A stretch of DNA of 46,523 nucleotides from DASWHX01 sp036397995 (GCA_036397995.1 DASWHX010000253.1:1-46523); one strand, 5' to 3'. Positions 6,375 through 15,595 are shown, numbered from the stretch's first letter. Made by a program: numbers and translations. Notes: generated by a model from the sequence alone, not told the origin.

Positions 6375-7414
6375 CAGTTAACCCGTTTCTTTTGAGGGGT
6401 CTTCTCTTTGGGAAGCTTAAAAGAAAAAGTCGAGCCCATACCCACTTCGCTTTCTACTTTTACTTCCGACTTATGCAGTTCAATGATATGTTTTACGATC
6501 GCCAAGCCAAGCCCTGTCCCTCCTTGCTTTCTGGATCGACTTTTATCCACTCTGTAAAATCGCTGGAAAATGCGCGCCAGATCTTCTTTTGGAATACCAA
6601 TGCCTGTATCCTTTATTTTTATCCAGACGTGATCCTGGTTCGGAATTATTTCGACATAAATTTGTCCGCCCTCATCTGTATAATTTATACTATTGCTTAT
6701 CAGGTTAGATAACACCTGAAATATCCGGTGGGGATCCGCATAAACCAAAATTTCCTGCTTTGTATCTCCCTGGTACAGGAGTTTAAGAGTTTTCTTTTCC
6801 GCTTTATGTTCAAATTGATCTATTACTTCCTGGGTTAGCTGCATGATATCAAAATATTCTCTGTGCATCCTCACCTCACCAATTTCCATTTGAGAAAGAG
6901 TTACAAGGTCTTGTACCAGGGCATCAAGTCCATCAAGGCTACGGGCTGCTTTTTTCAAAAATTTATTACGAACGGATTTATCTTTGACTGCCCCGTCAAG
7001 AAGGGTATGAACAAATCCCTGGGCTGCAAAAATTGGTGTCTTAAGTTCGTGGGAAACATCTGCAATGAACTCCTTTCTGAAGGCTGCCAGTTTTTTAAGT
7101 TCATCGATTGTTCTATTCTTATCTTCCAATAGATTATTCAACTCTTCTGCTAAAGTATTGTTGTTTTCCCCGGGATCTGATTTACCATTTAAGTTCCTTT
7201 CCTGTCGAAGCTTTGCAACAAATGAATTAATATTTCTAAAGACAAGAAACTCCAGGATCACCCAGGCAATAATGAAGCCGCCAATAAATGTGAATAAAAT
7301 AACTAAAGAGATTTCATTCTTCTCAATAGTTTTTACAGAAGTTAAAATAAAAAAAACCAGGGCGCTAACCAGAATTGAAACAATCAGCGCCAGGGATGAG
7401 CTGTTAAACCTCAT
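6374..7414 (-). CDS. PhoR-like sensor histidine kinase
   Basis: A membrane kinase of 346 residues. Two transmembrane segments (about 8-27 and 36-59) are joined by a tiny loop, so there is no periplasmic sensor domain, a feature shared with PhoR; a coiled linker follows (about 60-112). The HisKA box FIADVSHELKTPIFAAQGF has His122; the ATPase has an N box NLISNSINYT (237-246), DTGIGIPKEDL (G1), an F box FQRFYRVDKSRSR and GGTGLGLAIVKH (G2). Its start overlaps the regulator stop by four bases (ATGA). With no sensor domain visible, the signal may come from a partner membrane protein. PhoR is likely by design, but no phosphate transport genes are present, so no symbol is given. Confidence 0.9.
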   Translation of the reverse strand: MRFNSSSLALIVSILVSALVFFILTSVKTIEKNEISLVILFTFIGGFIIAWVILEFLVFRNINSFVAKLRQERNLNGKSDPGENNNTLAEELNNLLEDKNRTIDELKKLAAFRKEFIADVSHELKTPIFAAQGFVHTLLDGAVKDKSVRNKFLKKAARSLDGLDALVQDLVTLSQMEIGEVRMHREYFDIMQLTQEVIDQFEHKAEKKTLKLLYQGDTKQEILVYADPHRIFQVLSNLISNSINYTDEGGQIYVEIIPNQDHVWIKIKDTGIGIPKEDLARIFQRFYRVDKSRSRKQGGTGLGLAIVKHIIELHKSEVKVESEVGMGSTFSFKLPKEKTPQKKRVN

Positions 7415-8115
7415 TGATTTTCAACAAATTTATACCCAACACCTTTAACTGTTTCAATGAATCCTTCACCGATTTTTTCCCTCACTTTTCTTATATGAAC
7501 ATCGACTGTTCTGGCTAAAACATAAACATCAGTGCCCCAAATATTAGAAAGCAAATCATTACGTGAATAAACCTTATGTGGATTTTGTGCAAGAAAATAT
7601 AAGAGTTCAAACTCCTTCTTGGGCAGTACTAATTTCTTATCTCCGATCTTCACCACATAGCTATTTTTGTCGATGAATAAGTTACCGGCCTGGATCAGAT
7701 TCTTTTCAACTTTCTGCTTCGACTCACGTCTGAACTGAGCATTGATCCGGCTAAGCAAGGCCCTGGGTTTTATGGGTTTTACAATATAATCGTCGGCACC
7801 AGTTTCAAAAGCAGCGATTTCGGAATATTCTTCGGCCCTGGCCGTTAGAAATATTACATAGACCTCTGATAGTTCAGGTATTTCCCGCAATTGACGGCAG
7901 GTTTCAATGCCATCCTGAATAGGCATCATGATATCCAGTAAAATCACCTGGGGCCGGAATTTTCTTGCTACCGAAACTCCTTTAACCCCATCCTGAGCCG
8001 TTTTAACTTCGTATCCCTCCTTTTCAAGGTTGTAGGCCAGTAGCTCTAGGATATCATTTTCATCATCAATGATTAAAATTTTTCCTGGAGTGTTCACTAA
8101 ATTAAATTTGATCAA
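7411..8115 (-). CDS. PhoB-like (OmpR-family) response regulator
   Basis: A 234-residue two-domain regulator. The receiver (about 11-128) has acidic residues Asp17-Asp18, phospho-acceptor Asp61 in VILLDIMMPIQDG, switch residue Thr91 in FLTAR and Lys113 in YIVKPIKP. The C-terminal winged helix (about 140-232) has LPKKEFELLYFLAQNP and the recognition segment RTVDVHIRKVREKIG, with the closing hairpin TVKGVGYKF. It is cognate to the kinase by position (four-base overlap) and sits 18 bp after the DUF3108 gene, so it is probably transcribed with the envelope genes upstream. The target regulon is unknown. Confidence 0.92.
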   Translation of the reverse strand: MIKFNLVNTPGKILIIDDENDILELLAYNLEKEGYEVKTAQDGVKGVSVARKFRPQVILLDIMMPIQDGIETCRQLREIPELSEVYVIFLTARAEEYSEIAAFETGADDYIVKPIKPRALLSRINAQFRRESKQKVEKNLIQAGNLFIDKNSYVVKIGDKKLVLPKKEFELLYFLAQNPHKVYSRNDLLSNIWGTDVYVLARTVDVHIRKVREKIGEGFIETVKGVGYKFVENQ

Positions 8116-8133
8116 AATTAGGCATTATTGGGC

Positions 8134-8961
8134 TCATTCCCAGAACTTAGCAGGTCGCTGTTTCCGTTTGCCCGCTGTATATCCGGTTATCTCAATTTCC
8201 ACCGCACCAATAAACATATTCGCCCTGGCTTTTAGCGGCACTTTGTTAATGTCATCTGAAATCCACACCGTGATAGAGTTTTCTCCATCAAACAATTTAT
8301 TTTTTGGCATGATGGGTTGCAATATTATGGAGTTAATCTTTCCTATTGCCGTATTTAATTTTTCTTTGCCCAGGTAAAGGATTTTGAAATTGTAGGATGT
8401 GTCGTCAAAAAAACTATCCACAATAATTGTGTCTCCTTTAGTGAATTTTGAAAAATCAAGAAGTCTTAGGTAGTAATAACCTCCCACCATATCCTGTGCA
8501 TTATCGGGAACGGCAAACTTTTCCAAAGTACCGATTTTCTTGGTAACTTTATCGAAAGTAATTACCGTCGCTGTATCGGTTTCATGGTTAAAATCAGTGG
8601 TTTCCCATTTTCTGTATCTTCCTTCCTGAAGATTTCGATAGAAATAGTGTGGTATTATTGATTCAACATCAAAATAGGTTCCCCAGTAATCTTCGATATG
8701 CATTACAAACTCAAATAAACCTCCGGACTTTCCGATTATCTCAAGTTTATAGCATTTTCTCCCATTAAATTCATAGATATCATCATGAATGATCATTTCA
8801 CCTGTTCCCGCGGTGATGAAACCATAATGGGCTCTATAGGTAATTTTCTCCCCGGGACCCCAAACGTAATTGGGTATATACCGGTATGTGTCTGAAGACT
8901 TCTCAGACCAGGCTATGAATGCCAGTAAAGCAAGAGTAAATATGAGGAAGCGCACTATCAA
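8134..8961 (-). CDS. DUF3108 domain protein, exported
   Basis: A 275-residue protein with an N-terminal signal or anchor (residues 2-18). The rest fits DUF3108: WGPGEKITYRAHYGFITAGT, a GGLFEFVMHIEDYWGTYFD block and an NREGRYRKWETTDF-like strand, then DMVGGYYYLR and ITVWISDDINKVPLKARANM, with a final IEITGYTAGKRK. DUF3108 proteins are beta-rich periplasmic or outer-membrane-associated proteins without an established activity; the fold resembles lipoprotein carriers. It is two bases after the aminopeptidase gene, inside an operon that also has a barrel-like protein and the kinase-regulator pair. Family call is good; function unknown. Confidence 0.8.
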   Translation of the reverse strand: MIVRFLIFTLALLAFIAWSEKSSDTYRYIPNYVWGPGEKITYRAHYGFITAGTGEMIIHDDIYEFNGRKCYKLEIIGKSGGLFEFVMHIEDYWGTYFDVESIIPHYFYRNLQEGRYRKWETTDFNHETDTATVITFDKVTKKIGTLEKFAVPDNAQDMVGGYYYLRLLDFSKFTKGDTIIVDSFFDDTSYNFKILYLGKEKLNTAIGKINSIILQPIMPKNKLFDGENSITVWISDDINKVPLKARANMFIGAVEIEITGYTAGKRKQRPAKFWE

Positions 8962-8963
8962 AT

Positions 8964-9998
8964 TTACAAAGAGGGGTAATTAGTTGTAAAGAAATCAAGA
9001 AACGATTTCAAATCTCCATCAAACTTACTTGCTAATATTCTCTCGAATTCATCTTCCATAGAATTATAACGAACAAAATTCATAAAAAATGCATTATTCG
9101 GTTTCCTCTCCCGAAAAAAATCCTGAAATTCATTCTTGTTCTCAAAAGTGACAGTATCCAGGTTATTAATGATTCTTGTTATCATTTCATCTTTGTATTT
9201 TTTAATTTGAGCCGTGTCTGTCTGGTTTGCAAAGTTAGTATACAAACTATCTAGTTTTGAGGCACTGGTTAGCATAAAATTTACTATTTTTTGCTGGTCC
9301 TTTAAACCATTTTCATACTCAATAAACTGATTTGAATCTTTTCCATACTCGGAAATCAAGAAAAGTTTTGCTGCTTTTGTGCCGATGAAACTTGCCAGAT
9401 TCTCGTTGAATTCGACCGAATCTTTTACAAATAATGTGCTGTGAGTGAGTTCATGCAATATCAATTCAGCCAGCTCACCCTCTCTCCTGTCCAGCATGCC
9501 GGTTAAAACAGGATCACTGAACCAGCCCAGAGTTGACCATGCAGTTACTGTTCTTACATTTACATCCCAATTTTCTTTTTCCAATTCTCTTGCTTCCTGA
9601 ATTGCTCTATGCAGATTGAAATGTCCTTTATATGTTACTTCACCAAGAAAAGGAAACTTCCAGGTCTTGGGCTCAAGTTTGAAGGGCAGGCTCGCAGTAA
9701 GCACCCACAAAATGTCTTCTCCTTTCTGATCGTAGACTGAAGTGTAATTGTCAGTGGAATTAAATTCTAAAATATTGATCGAAAACTCCTTTACCCGGGT
9801 TACTAATCCTAACTTTTGTTTAATCGAATCAGGTTTGGAAGGATTTGCCAAATATTCATCCAGTTCGATAGACCCTTTAATAATTTTCAACTGACCTTGC
9901 AGTTGGCGAATTCCGTAAATGATTTCGGAAAAATACCCAACAGTCAAAATCAGGAATAAGATTAAAATTAATAATGCGCTCCGCTTAATCCACTTCAT
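8964..9998 (-). CDS. Predicted zinc aminopeptidase (COG4324-like)
   Basis: A 344-residue protein with an N-terminal transmembrane anchor (residues 7-28). The zinc site is LAELILHELTHSTLFV, with HELTH at 182-186, and a downstream FNENLASFIG (197-206) whose glutamate can be the third ligand, the gluzincin layout. The preceding WSTLGWFSDPVLTGMLDR is characteristic of the predicted-aminopeptidase family, which is annotated by fold and not by measured substrate. It begins in a four-base overlap (ATGA) with the barrel-like gene before it. The active site probably faces the periplasm. Protease function is well supported by the zinc motif; substrate is unknown. Confidence 0.85.
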   Translation of the reverse strand: MKWIKRSALLILILFLILTVGYFSEIIYGIRQLQGQLKIIKGSIELDEYLANPSKPDSIKQKLGLVTRVKEFSINILEFNSTDNYTSVYDQKGEDILWVLTASLPFKLEPKTWKFPFLGEVTYKGHFNLHRAIQEARELEKENWDVNVRTVTAWSTLGWFSDPVLTGMLDRREGELAELILHELTHSTLFVKDSVEFNENLASFIGTKAAKLFLISEYGKDSNQFIEYENGLKDQQKIVNFMLTSASKLDSLYTNFANQTDTAQIKKYKDEMITRIINNLDTVTFENKNEFQDFFRERKPNNAFFMNFVRYNSMEDEFERILASKFDGDLKSFLDFFTTNYPSL

Positions 9999-11203
9999 TT
10001 ATTTCGCCACAAAAGAAATTCCGGCCGGTAATTGAGATAGAAACCAAATGCAAACTCAAATGCGTTAGTATTCAAATCCCAATACGGCTCCACGCGGGTA
10101 GTAAAAATAACATTATCCATTAGATACCAATCGTGGAATATCCGGGCAATGATCAGCGTCCTCCGGCTCACAATTAGTCCGGCCTTTTTGTAACTGCTTG
10201 TTTCACTCGGATATAATTGCCCGCCTTTCGGACTTGCAAAATTGTCCGCTATCCAAAAACTTGCCATTAAGTTCAGGTTATGTTTCAAATTGAGCCCTGC
10301 ATTCGCATAAAATCCATTTCCTTCTCCATAAACCAGCGTATCCCCTTTGCTTGCCTCCGGATACTGAGGAAGTGAAGGGAAGACAGGCCCGGCAGGTGGC
10401 TGTCTCTGGTCATTACTTGTCTTGCTGTCACCATTTATAGAATTAATATAATACGCACTGCCATTAATTGATTCAATGAAATTACCAAGAGGTAAATTAA
10501 GATTTACGCCGGCGGTCGCGTTTACTCTGGTTAAAAGATGATTGGGGCTGGAGTCGATCTGGCCTCCCCGGTGATAAACAAATAATTGCAGGGGGATACT
10601 AATCTCAAGTTTTCCGAGGTTAAATTTCTTATCAATTGATAATCCTCCGGCTATTTCTTCCTGAACGGGATCACCTTTATAAATCGTATTCTCCCAATTT
10701 ACCCATACCTCACCAAAGAATTTTTCCCTGTCAACCATAGCCTGAAAGCCAAACTCTTGCCTGTCATTCAAAACCCGTTCAAAATCATAAAGCGGTTCTA
10801 TAAGTTTATGATTAAGACTTCCTTCCAGGTTCCCAAAAATCAAATGAAAGTTTTTCCTGCTTAATTTAATGGAAAAATAAGGTTCAATGGCGGTGAATTT
10901 ATCATTTCCAAAATCTTTTTGTAAATAGATTCCCGCATTAACTCTGACTTTACTGGCGGCAAAGTATGAAAAGTAAGGAAGAAACTGAGAACCGAAAAGA
11001 GTATATCCATCAGCGATATAAGAACTGTATTCATTATTCTTCAAAAAATTGAGAGTCTCAAATGACAAATAGAGAGAGTTTATTTTTGATGAGTCCTGGG
11101 GCAAATGATGTAAGAAAGGAGTATTATCATATTGCGCCAGGGAAGGGTTGATACACTGCAATGCAAAGAAACCAATGATTATTAGCGTCCTGAATTTAAT
11201 CAT
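9995..11203 (-). CDS. Probable outer-membrane beta-barrel protein, uncharacterised
   Basis: An approximately 402-residue protein if started at the ATG at 11203, which gives a clean signal peptide MIKFRTLIIIGFFALQCINP ending SLAQ; a longer start at 11305 would put 34 residues, including another hydrophobic stretch, before it and is unlikely. The mature chain alternates polar and aromatic residues in short strands (KVRVNAGIYLQKDFG, PYFSIKLSRKNFHLIFGNLE, FFGEVWVNWENTIYKG), and ends in an aromatic-rich strand FAFGFYLNYRPEFLLW, all as in outer-membrane barrels. No named family is recognised. It is the first gene of the operon with the aminopeptidase, DUF3108 and two-component genes and diverges from recA. 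Confidence 0.65.
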   Translation of the reverse strand: MIKFRTLIIIGFFALQCINPSLAQYDNTPFLHHLPQDSSKINSLYLSFETLNFLKNNEYSSYIADGYTLFGSQFLPYFSYFAASKVRVNAGIYLQKDFGNDKFTAIEPYFSIKLSRKNFHLIFGNLEGSLNHKLIEPLYDFERVLNDRQEFGFQAMVDREKFFGEVWVNWENTIYKGDPVQEEIAGGLSIDKKFNLGKLEISIPLQLFVYHRGGQIDSSPNHLLTRVNATAGVNLNLPLGNFIESINGSAYYINSINGDSKTSNDQRQPPAGPVFPSLPQYPEASKGDTLVYGEGNGFYANAGLNLKHNLNLMASFWIADNFASPKGGQLYPSETSSYKKAGLIVSRRTLIIARIFHDWYLMDNVIFTTRVEPYWDLNTNAFEFAFGFYLNYRPEFLLWRNK

Positions 11204-11328
11204 AACCAAGAGGTAAATATACATAAGAACAAACAATGTGAAAGCACTTAAAGTATTGCTTGAACAATCCTTCTTGATAATTGAAATACCAAGTAGTAAC
11301 TTCACATCCGGATTTTAGAAAAGTTAAA

Positions 11329-12351
11329 ATGAGTGATAAAGCAGAGAAACTAAAAGCCCTCCAACTTACTATAGATAAACTTGAGAAAGCCTATGGAAAG
11401 GGAGCCGTGATGAAGTTAAGTGATGAAAAAGTGCTTGACATACCGGCAATTCCTACAGGCTCTCTTGGCTTGGATATAGCCTTGGGTATTGGTGGGATTC
11501 CAAGAGGTAGAGTTACTGAGATTTACGGCCCGGAGTCTTCGGGAAAGACAACATTGACTATGCACTGCATTGCTGAAGCTCAAAAAGCTGGCGGCCTTGC
11601 AGCATTTATTGATGCCGAACATGCGTTTGACAAATCTTACGCTGAAAAGCTTGGCATTGATACCGAGAATCTGTTGATTTCACAGCCTGATAACGGTGAG
11701 CAGGCACTTGAGATTACAGAACATTTGATACGTTCAGGGGCCATTGATATTATTGTCATTGACTCTGTCGCCGCGCTGGTCCCCAGGGGTGAATTAGAAG
11801 GAGAAATGGGAGACAGTAAAATGGGTTTGCAGGCAAGATTGATGTCTCAAGCTCTTCGAAAACTTACCGGGACAATCAGTAAAACTGGGTGTGCATGTGT
11901 ATTTATCAATCAGCTCCGCGAGAAGATTGGAGTCATGTTTGGAAACCCTGAAACCACTACAGGTGGTAATGCCTTGAAATTCTATTCGTCTGTTCGTCTT
12001 GACATTCGCCGGATTGGGCAGATTAAGGAAGCCAGTAATGACGTTACCGGAAACAGGACCAGGGTTAAGGTTGTAAAAAACAAACTTGCTCCGCCTTTTA
12101 AAGTTGTTGAATTTGATATTATTTATGGTTCTGGCATTTCCAAAGCCGGCGAAATCATAGATTTGGGCGCTGAATTGGATATTATCCAAAAATCCGGATC
12201 CTGGTTTTCTTACAATGGAAACAAACTTGGACAGGGGCGGGAATCTGTGAAGCAATTAATTGAAGACAACCCCGAATTAATGGAAGAGTTGGAATCAAAA
12301 ATTAAAGGCAAAATTAAGGGTGAAGGAGTCAACGAGCCTGTATCAGCTTAG
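11329..12351 (+). CDS. recA: RecA recombinase
   Basis: Forms ATP-dependent filaments on single-stranded DNA, carries out strand exchange and triggers LexA-type autocleavage. The 340-residue chain starting at ATG 11329 has the usual length and N-terminus (SDKAEKLKALQLTIDKLEKA); a TTG 48 bp earlier would add 16 unrelated residues. Walker A is GPESSGKTT (67-75), Walker B IDIIVIDSVAAL, and L2-region text NQLREKIGVMFGNPETTTGG is intact. The C-terminal tail is short, ending KIKGEGVNEPVSA. It is monocistronic, with a strong hairpin terminator behind it. No SOS box could be identified upstream. Identity is certain. Confidence 0.98.
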   Translation: MSDKAEKLKALQLTIDKLEKAYGKGAVMKLSDEKVLDIPAIPTGSLGLDIALGIGGIPRGRVTEIYGPESSGKTTLTMHCIAEAQKAGGLAAFIDAEHAFDKSYAEKLGIDTENLLISQPDNGEQALEITEHLIRSGAIDIIVIDSVAALVPRGELEGEMGDSKMGLQARLMSQALRKLTGTISKTGCACVFINQLREKIGVMFGNPETTTGGNALKFYSSVRLDIRRIGQIKEASNDVTGNRTRVKVVKNKLAPPFKVVEFDIIYGSGISKAGEIIDLGAELDIIQKSGSWFSYNGNKLGQGRESVKQLIEDNPELMEELESKIKGKIKGEGVNEPVSA

Positions 12352-12384
12352 TCTGAGTAAACAAATAATATCTTAAGTTGAATT

Positions 12385-12412
12385 AAAAGGATGGCGTGCC
12401 ATCCTTTTTTTT
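12385..12412. terminator. Rho-independent terminator after recA (bidirectional)
   Basis: AAAAGGATGG-CGTG-CCATCC followed by eight T. The A-run on the left lets it also terminate the minus-strand ABC permease gene that ends at 12440. Confidence 0.9.
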
Positions 12413-12439
12413 ATGATTTCGAACCTAATTCATGAAAGA

Positions 12440-13702
12440 TTATTGCATCCTGATGGCTTCCACTGGATCTAATCTCGCTGCCAAGGCAGCAGGTACAATA
12501 CCGGCTACAGTTCCAATGATACTTGAGACGCCAAGACCTATCGCTACATTTCTAATAGAAAGTGAAAGTTCCAGCGATCCCAGGGACATGAAAGAAAGAA
12601 AATAAACGAGTAGTAATCCGAAGCCACCACCGATAACACTTAAGAAGATAGCTTCAAATAAGAACTGAAATAAAATAAAGTAATTCTTGGCTCCCAATGA
12701 TTTTTGAATTCCAATAATGTGTGTGCGTTCCTTTACTGATACGAACATTATATTCGCTATTCCAAAACCACCCACCAGGATTGAGAAACCTCCAATTATC
12801 CAGCCTGCTACTGTTATTATATCAAATGTAGAGCCAATAAAACTTTGCAGGGCTTCCGGTCTGTTAATTGCGAAATCATCTTCTTCCCTGGGCTTAAGAC
12901 CTCTCTTCCGGCGCATCAGGCCTGTTACTTCATTTTCAAGTTCAACCAGTCCAATATCGGTTTCCCTACCCTTAATGGCAATGGTGGCTCCTCCGCCAAA
13001 CCGGCTGCCGCTATAATACATCTTTGACCAGTCTGCATAAGGAATATAACAGTTGTCATCATTGGTGGGCAAACCACCCAGGAATGATTCCCCTTCCCGC
13101 TCAAGAACGCCAATAACAAAATGATTTAACCCACGAATTTTGATAGTTTTTCCAATGGGTTCTTCATTTGGAAATAATGCGTCAACAAGATTAGCTCCTA
13201 CCACACAAACATTTCTGCCATTTATCAATTCCTGATAGGTGAAATACCTTCCTTTTTCCACCGGTACTTCATATACATCTGAGTAGCCTTGGGAAACACC
13301 CAGAATTGTTACAGCGTTAATGCTGTTACTTTCCCTCTTAACAGTTTGACCTCCTCTTGCCGAGGATATCGTCATCGCCGAATAATTGGAAAGATTGGTA
13401 TGAAGAAATTCATAATCCTGATAAGTGGCCAGAGGGCGACGCATGTATTTCCACCAAGGGTATTCTCCCCCCAACCCAAATGGCCACTTTTCAACCCTTA
13501 TTACTTTATCGCCCAAGAAATTGAAGCTGCTCCGGATACTTGACTCCAGGGAATCAACAACGGTAAAAACTGAAATAATGGCAAAAATGCCAACTGTAAC
13601 ACCGAGAAGAGACAATACGGTTCTAAACAGATTCATCATGAGGGCACTCCAGGCAAACCTGAAACTCTCCACAATCAACTTTAAAAGTACAACACTCTTC
13701 AT
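12440..13702 (-). CDS. MacB/FtsX-type ABC transporter permease
   Basis: A 420-residue inner-membrane protein with the MacB layout: a TM near residues 23-48 (MNLFRTVLSLLGVTVGIFAI), a large periplasmic domain (about 50-275), then three C-terminal TMs in an FtsX domain. The FtsX signature KERTHIIGIQKSLGAKNYFI lies at the first cytoplasmic loop, and the C-terminus PAALAARLDPVEAIRMQ is the standard last segment. Such permeases couple ATP hydrolysis by a separate ATPase to work on periplasmic or outer-membrane substrates (export of peptides, lipoproteins or antibiotics). No ATPase gene is next to it, and it stands alone between recA and queA on the minus strand. Substrate is unknown. Confidence 0.88.
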   Translation of the reverse strand: MKSVVLLKLIVESFRFAWSALMMNLFRTVLSLLGVTVGIFAIISVFTVVDSLESSIRSSFNFLGDKVIRVEKWPFGLGGEYPWWKYMRRPLATYQDYEFLHTNLSNYSAMTISSARGGQTVKRESNSINAVTILGVSQGYSDVYEVPVEKGRYFTYQELINGRNVCVVGANLVDALFPNEEPIGKTIKIRGLNHFVIGVLEREGESFLGGLPTNDDNCYIPYADWSKMYYSGSRFGGGATIAIKGRETDIGLVELENEVTGLMRRKRGLKPREEDDFAINRPEALQSFIGSTFDIITVAGWIIGGFSILVGGFGIANIMFVSVKERTHIIGIQKSLGAKNYFILFQFLFEAIFLSVIGGGFGLLLVYFLSFMSLGSLELSLSIRNVAIGLGVSSIIGTVAGIVPAALAARLDPVEAIRMQ

Positions 13703-13812
13703 TTAATTTTACTTTATTCCCGTATTACACTAAAAATTCAAAATTATCCTTACTTTTGCTACCCCTAAAGTTAGGCTATCCTTATTATTCATTTAATACC
13801 GTAATATTAAAT

Positions 13813-14859
13813 ATGAAACTATCCGAATTCAAATTTGATCTGCCTTCTGGTTTAATCGCATTATATCCGGCTGAAAATCGGGATGAATCCAGGTTGATGG
13901 TAATCAACCGTAAAACCAAAGAAATAGAACACAAAACCTTTAAAGACATTGTCAGTTATTTTGATGAGGATGATGTAATGGTGATTAATGACACCAAAGT
14001 TTTCCCTGCAAGGTTATACGGCAACAAAGAGAAAACAGGTGCAAAAATTGAAGTATTTCTTCTCAGGGAGCTAAATAAGAGCATGCATCTTTGGGATGTT
14101 TTAGTTGATCCGGCCAGGAAGATCAGGGTTGGCAACAAGCTGTATTTTGGTGAAGGTGACCTTGTGGCTGAGGTAATTGACAACACTACTTCACGCGGAA
14201 GAACTATCCGGTTCTTATATGATGGAGAAGATGAAGACTTCTATAAGGCCATAGATGAACTGGGAGAAACTCCTTTACCTAAATATATAAAGCGACCAGC
14301 CGAACCATCAGATCGGGAACGGTATCAAACCATCTTCGCGAAAAATGTTGGTGCTGTTGCCGCACCCAACTCGGGTCTGCATTTCACAAAGCAAATTATG
14401 AAGAGACTTGAGATCAAGGGTGTTAAAATTACGCCCGTAACTCTGCACATTGGATTGGGTACTTTCCGTCCCGTGGATGTAGAAGATCTTACCAAGCACA
14501 AAATGGATTCTGAGAATTTTGAGGTAAAGCAGCCAACTGTTGACCTGGTTAATACTGCCCTGGCAGACAAGAAGCGGATAATAGCAGTGGGAACAACAGC
14601 CATGAGGGCTCTGGAGTCATCTGTGTCTGCTTCAAACAAATTAAAGGAGAATGGGGGTTGGACAGACAAATTTATTTTCCCACCCTATGAATTTAAGATC
14701 TGTAATGTTCTTTTAACTAATTTCCATATGCCTGAATCTACGCTGCTTATGATGGCTTGTGCTTTTGGTGGATATAATCTTGTGATGGATGCTTATAAAT
14801 TAGCCATTAAGCAGAAGTATAAGTTCTTTGCCTACGGTGATGCAATGTTGATAATATAA
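13813..14859 (+). CDS. queA: tRNA preQ1(34) S-adenosylmethionine ribosyltransferase-isomerase
   Basis: QueA transfers and isomerises the ribosyl part of SAM onto 7-aminomethyl-7-deazaguanine in tRNA, giving epoxyqueuosine, the penultimate step of queuosine synthesis. The ATG at 13813 gives 348 residues with the standard start KLSEFKFDLPSGLIALYPAE; an upstream start at 13756 adds 19 unlikely residues. Conserved blocks include DVMVINDTKVFPARL, TPLPKYIKRPAE and RYQTIFAKNVGAVAAPNSGLH, then THKMDSENFEV-like text (LTKHKMDSENFEV) and the end NFHMPESTLLMMACAFGGY. A TACTTTTG sequence at 13751-13758 fits a -7 box, though no -33 TTG is visible at the right distance. ispD follows 7 bp later in the same direction. 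Identity is sure. Confidence 0.97.
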   Translation: MKLSEFKFDLPSGLIALYPAENRDESRLMVINRKTKEIEHKTFKDIVSYFDEDDVMVINDTKVFPARLYGNKEKTGAKIEVFLLRELNKSMHLWDVLVDPARKIRVGNKLYFGEGDLVAEVIDNTTSRGRTIRFLYDGEDEDFYKAIDELGETPLPKYIKRPAEPSDRERYQTIFAKNVGAVAAPNSGLHFTKQIMKRLEIKGVKITPVTLHIGLGTFRPVDVEDLTKHKMDSENFEVKQPTVDLVNTALADKKRIIAVGTTAMRALESSVSASNKLKENGGWTDKFIFPPYEFKICNVLLTNFHMPESTLLMMACAFGGYNLVMDAYKLAIKQKYKFFAYGDAMLII

Positions 14860-14866
14860 TTCCGGT

Positions 14867-15544
14867 ATGGCCGGCCTGAAAAAATATGTACTAATTGTGG
14901 CAGGCGGCTATGGAAGCAGAATGGGTTCTGACGTTCCTAAGCAATTTATCTCAATAGCCGGCAAACCAATTCTAATCCACACGTTTGAGGCATTTCTCAA
15001 ATACTCCCAGGATTTGATTTTCATATTGATCCTACCTGCCGATCAAATTGACAATTGGAGAAAGATCTGTGTAGAAAATTCTTTCTCGACACCGCATATA
15101 ATTAAAGAAGGCGGTGCCACTCGGTTTCAATCGGTGAAGAAAGGGCTGGAAATTATCAAGGAAGATGGGTTGGTTGCTATTCATGATGGAGTAAGGCCCT
15201 GCGTGCCACAGGAGGTAATCAGTTCTTCTTTTTTAATTGCAAAATCAAAGGGATCTGCAATTGCCTCTGTTTCCATCCGTGAATCCATCCGGAAGGTAGT
15301 TGGCAATAATTCTCAGGTAATGAACAGGAATGATTTTGTGGTAATACAAACACCCCAGACCTTCCCAATCAATCTAATACAAAAAGCGTATGAAATTCAT
15401 GAGCAAGATTTTTTTACTGATGATGCCACAGTTTATGAAACTGCAGGAATGCCAGTAAATTTAATTGAAGGTAGTTATTCGAACATTAAGATAACGACCA
15501 AGGATGATTTGCGTATTGCCGAAGCTTTCTTGACCCACAAATAA
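14867..15544 (+). CDS. ispD: 2-C-methyl-D-erythritol 4-phosphate cytidylyltransferase
   Basis: IspD makes CDP-methylerythritol from MEP and CTP, the third step of the non-mevalonate isoprenoid pathway. The 225-residue chain has the CTP-binding start VAGGYGSRMGSDVPKQFISI (the usual AAG-x-G-x-RMG-x-x-x-PKQ, here with VAGG for the first residues), AIHDGVRPCVPQEVI, the SVSIRESIRKV loop and VIQTPQTFPINLI, with TDDATVYETAGMPVNLIEGS and NIKITTKDDLRIAEAFL at the end, all typical. It is seven bases after queA, in one transcript. The product stays cytoplasmic. Identity is sure. Confidence 0.96.
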   Translation: MAGLKKYVLIVAGGYGSRMGSDVPKQFISIAGKPILIHTFEAFLKYSQDLIFILILPADQIDNWRKICVENSFSTPHIIKEGGATRFQSVKKGLEIIKEDGLVAIHDGVRPCVPQEVISSSFLIAKSKGSAIASVSIRESIRKVVGNNSQVMNRNDFVVIQTPQTFPINLIQKAYEIHEQDFFTDDATVYETAGMPVNLIEGSYSNIKITTKDDLRIAEAFLTHK

Positions 15545-15571
15545 AAAAAGCATCTCCAATAATGAAGATGC
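15543..15571 (-). terminator. Rho-independent terminator after the DUF2795 gene
   Basis: On the minus strand GCATCT-(10)-AGATGC is followed by a run of T (A-run at 15543-15549 on the plus strand). It sits directly behind the ispD stop and 25 bp after the minus-strand gene, and mainly serves the latter. Confidence 0.75.
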
Positions 15572-15595
15572 CTCACAATCTTTTTAATTTATCAA

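Noticed and set aside
6374..8115. Naming the two-component pair phoR-phoB
   Set aside because: Domain design fits, but no phosphate transport genes are near and no Pho box was seen, so only a PhoBR-like label is used.
11281..11328. Upstream TTG start for recA
   Set aside because: Adds 16 residues not found in RecA; the ATG at 11329 gives the standard N-terminus.
11794..12255. 153-codon minus-strand frame inside recA
   Set aside because: Antisense shadow of recA; no family pattern.
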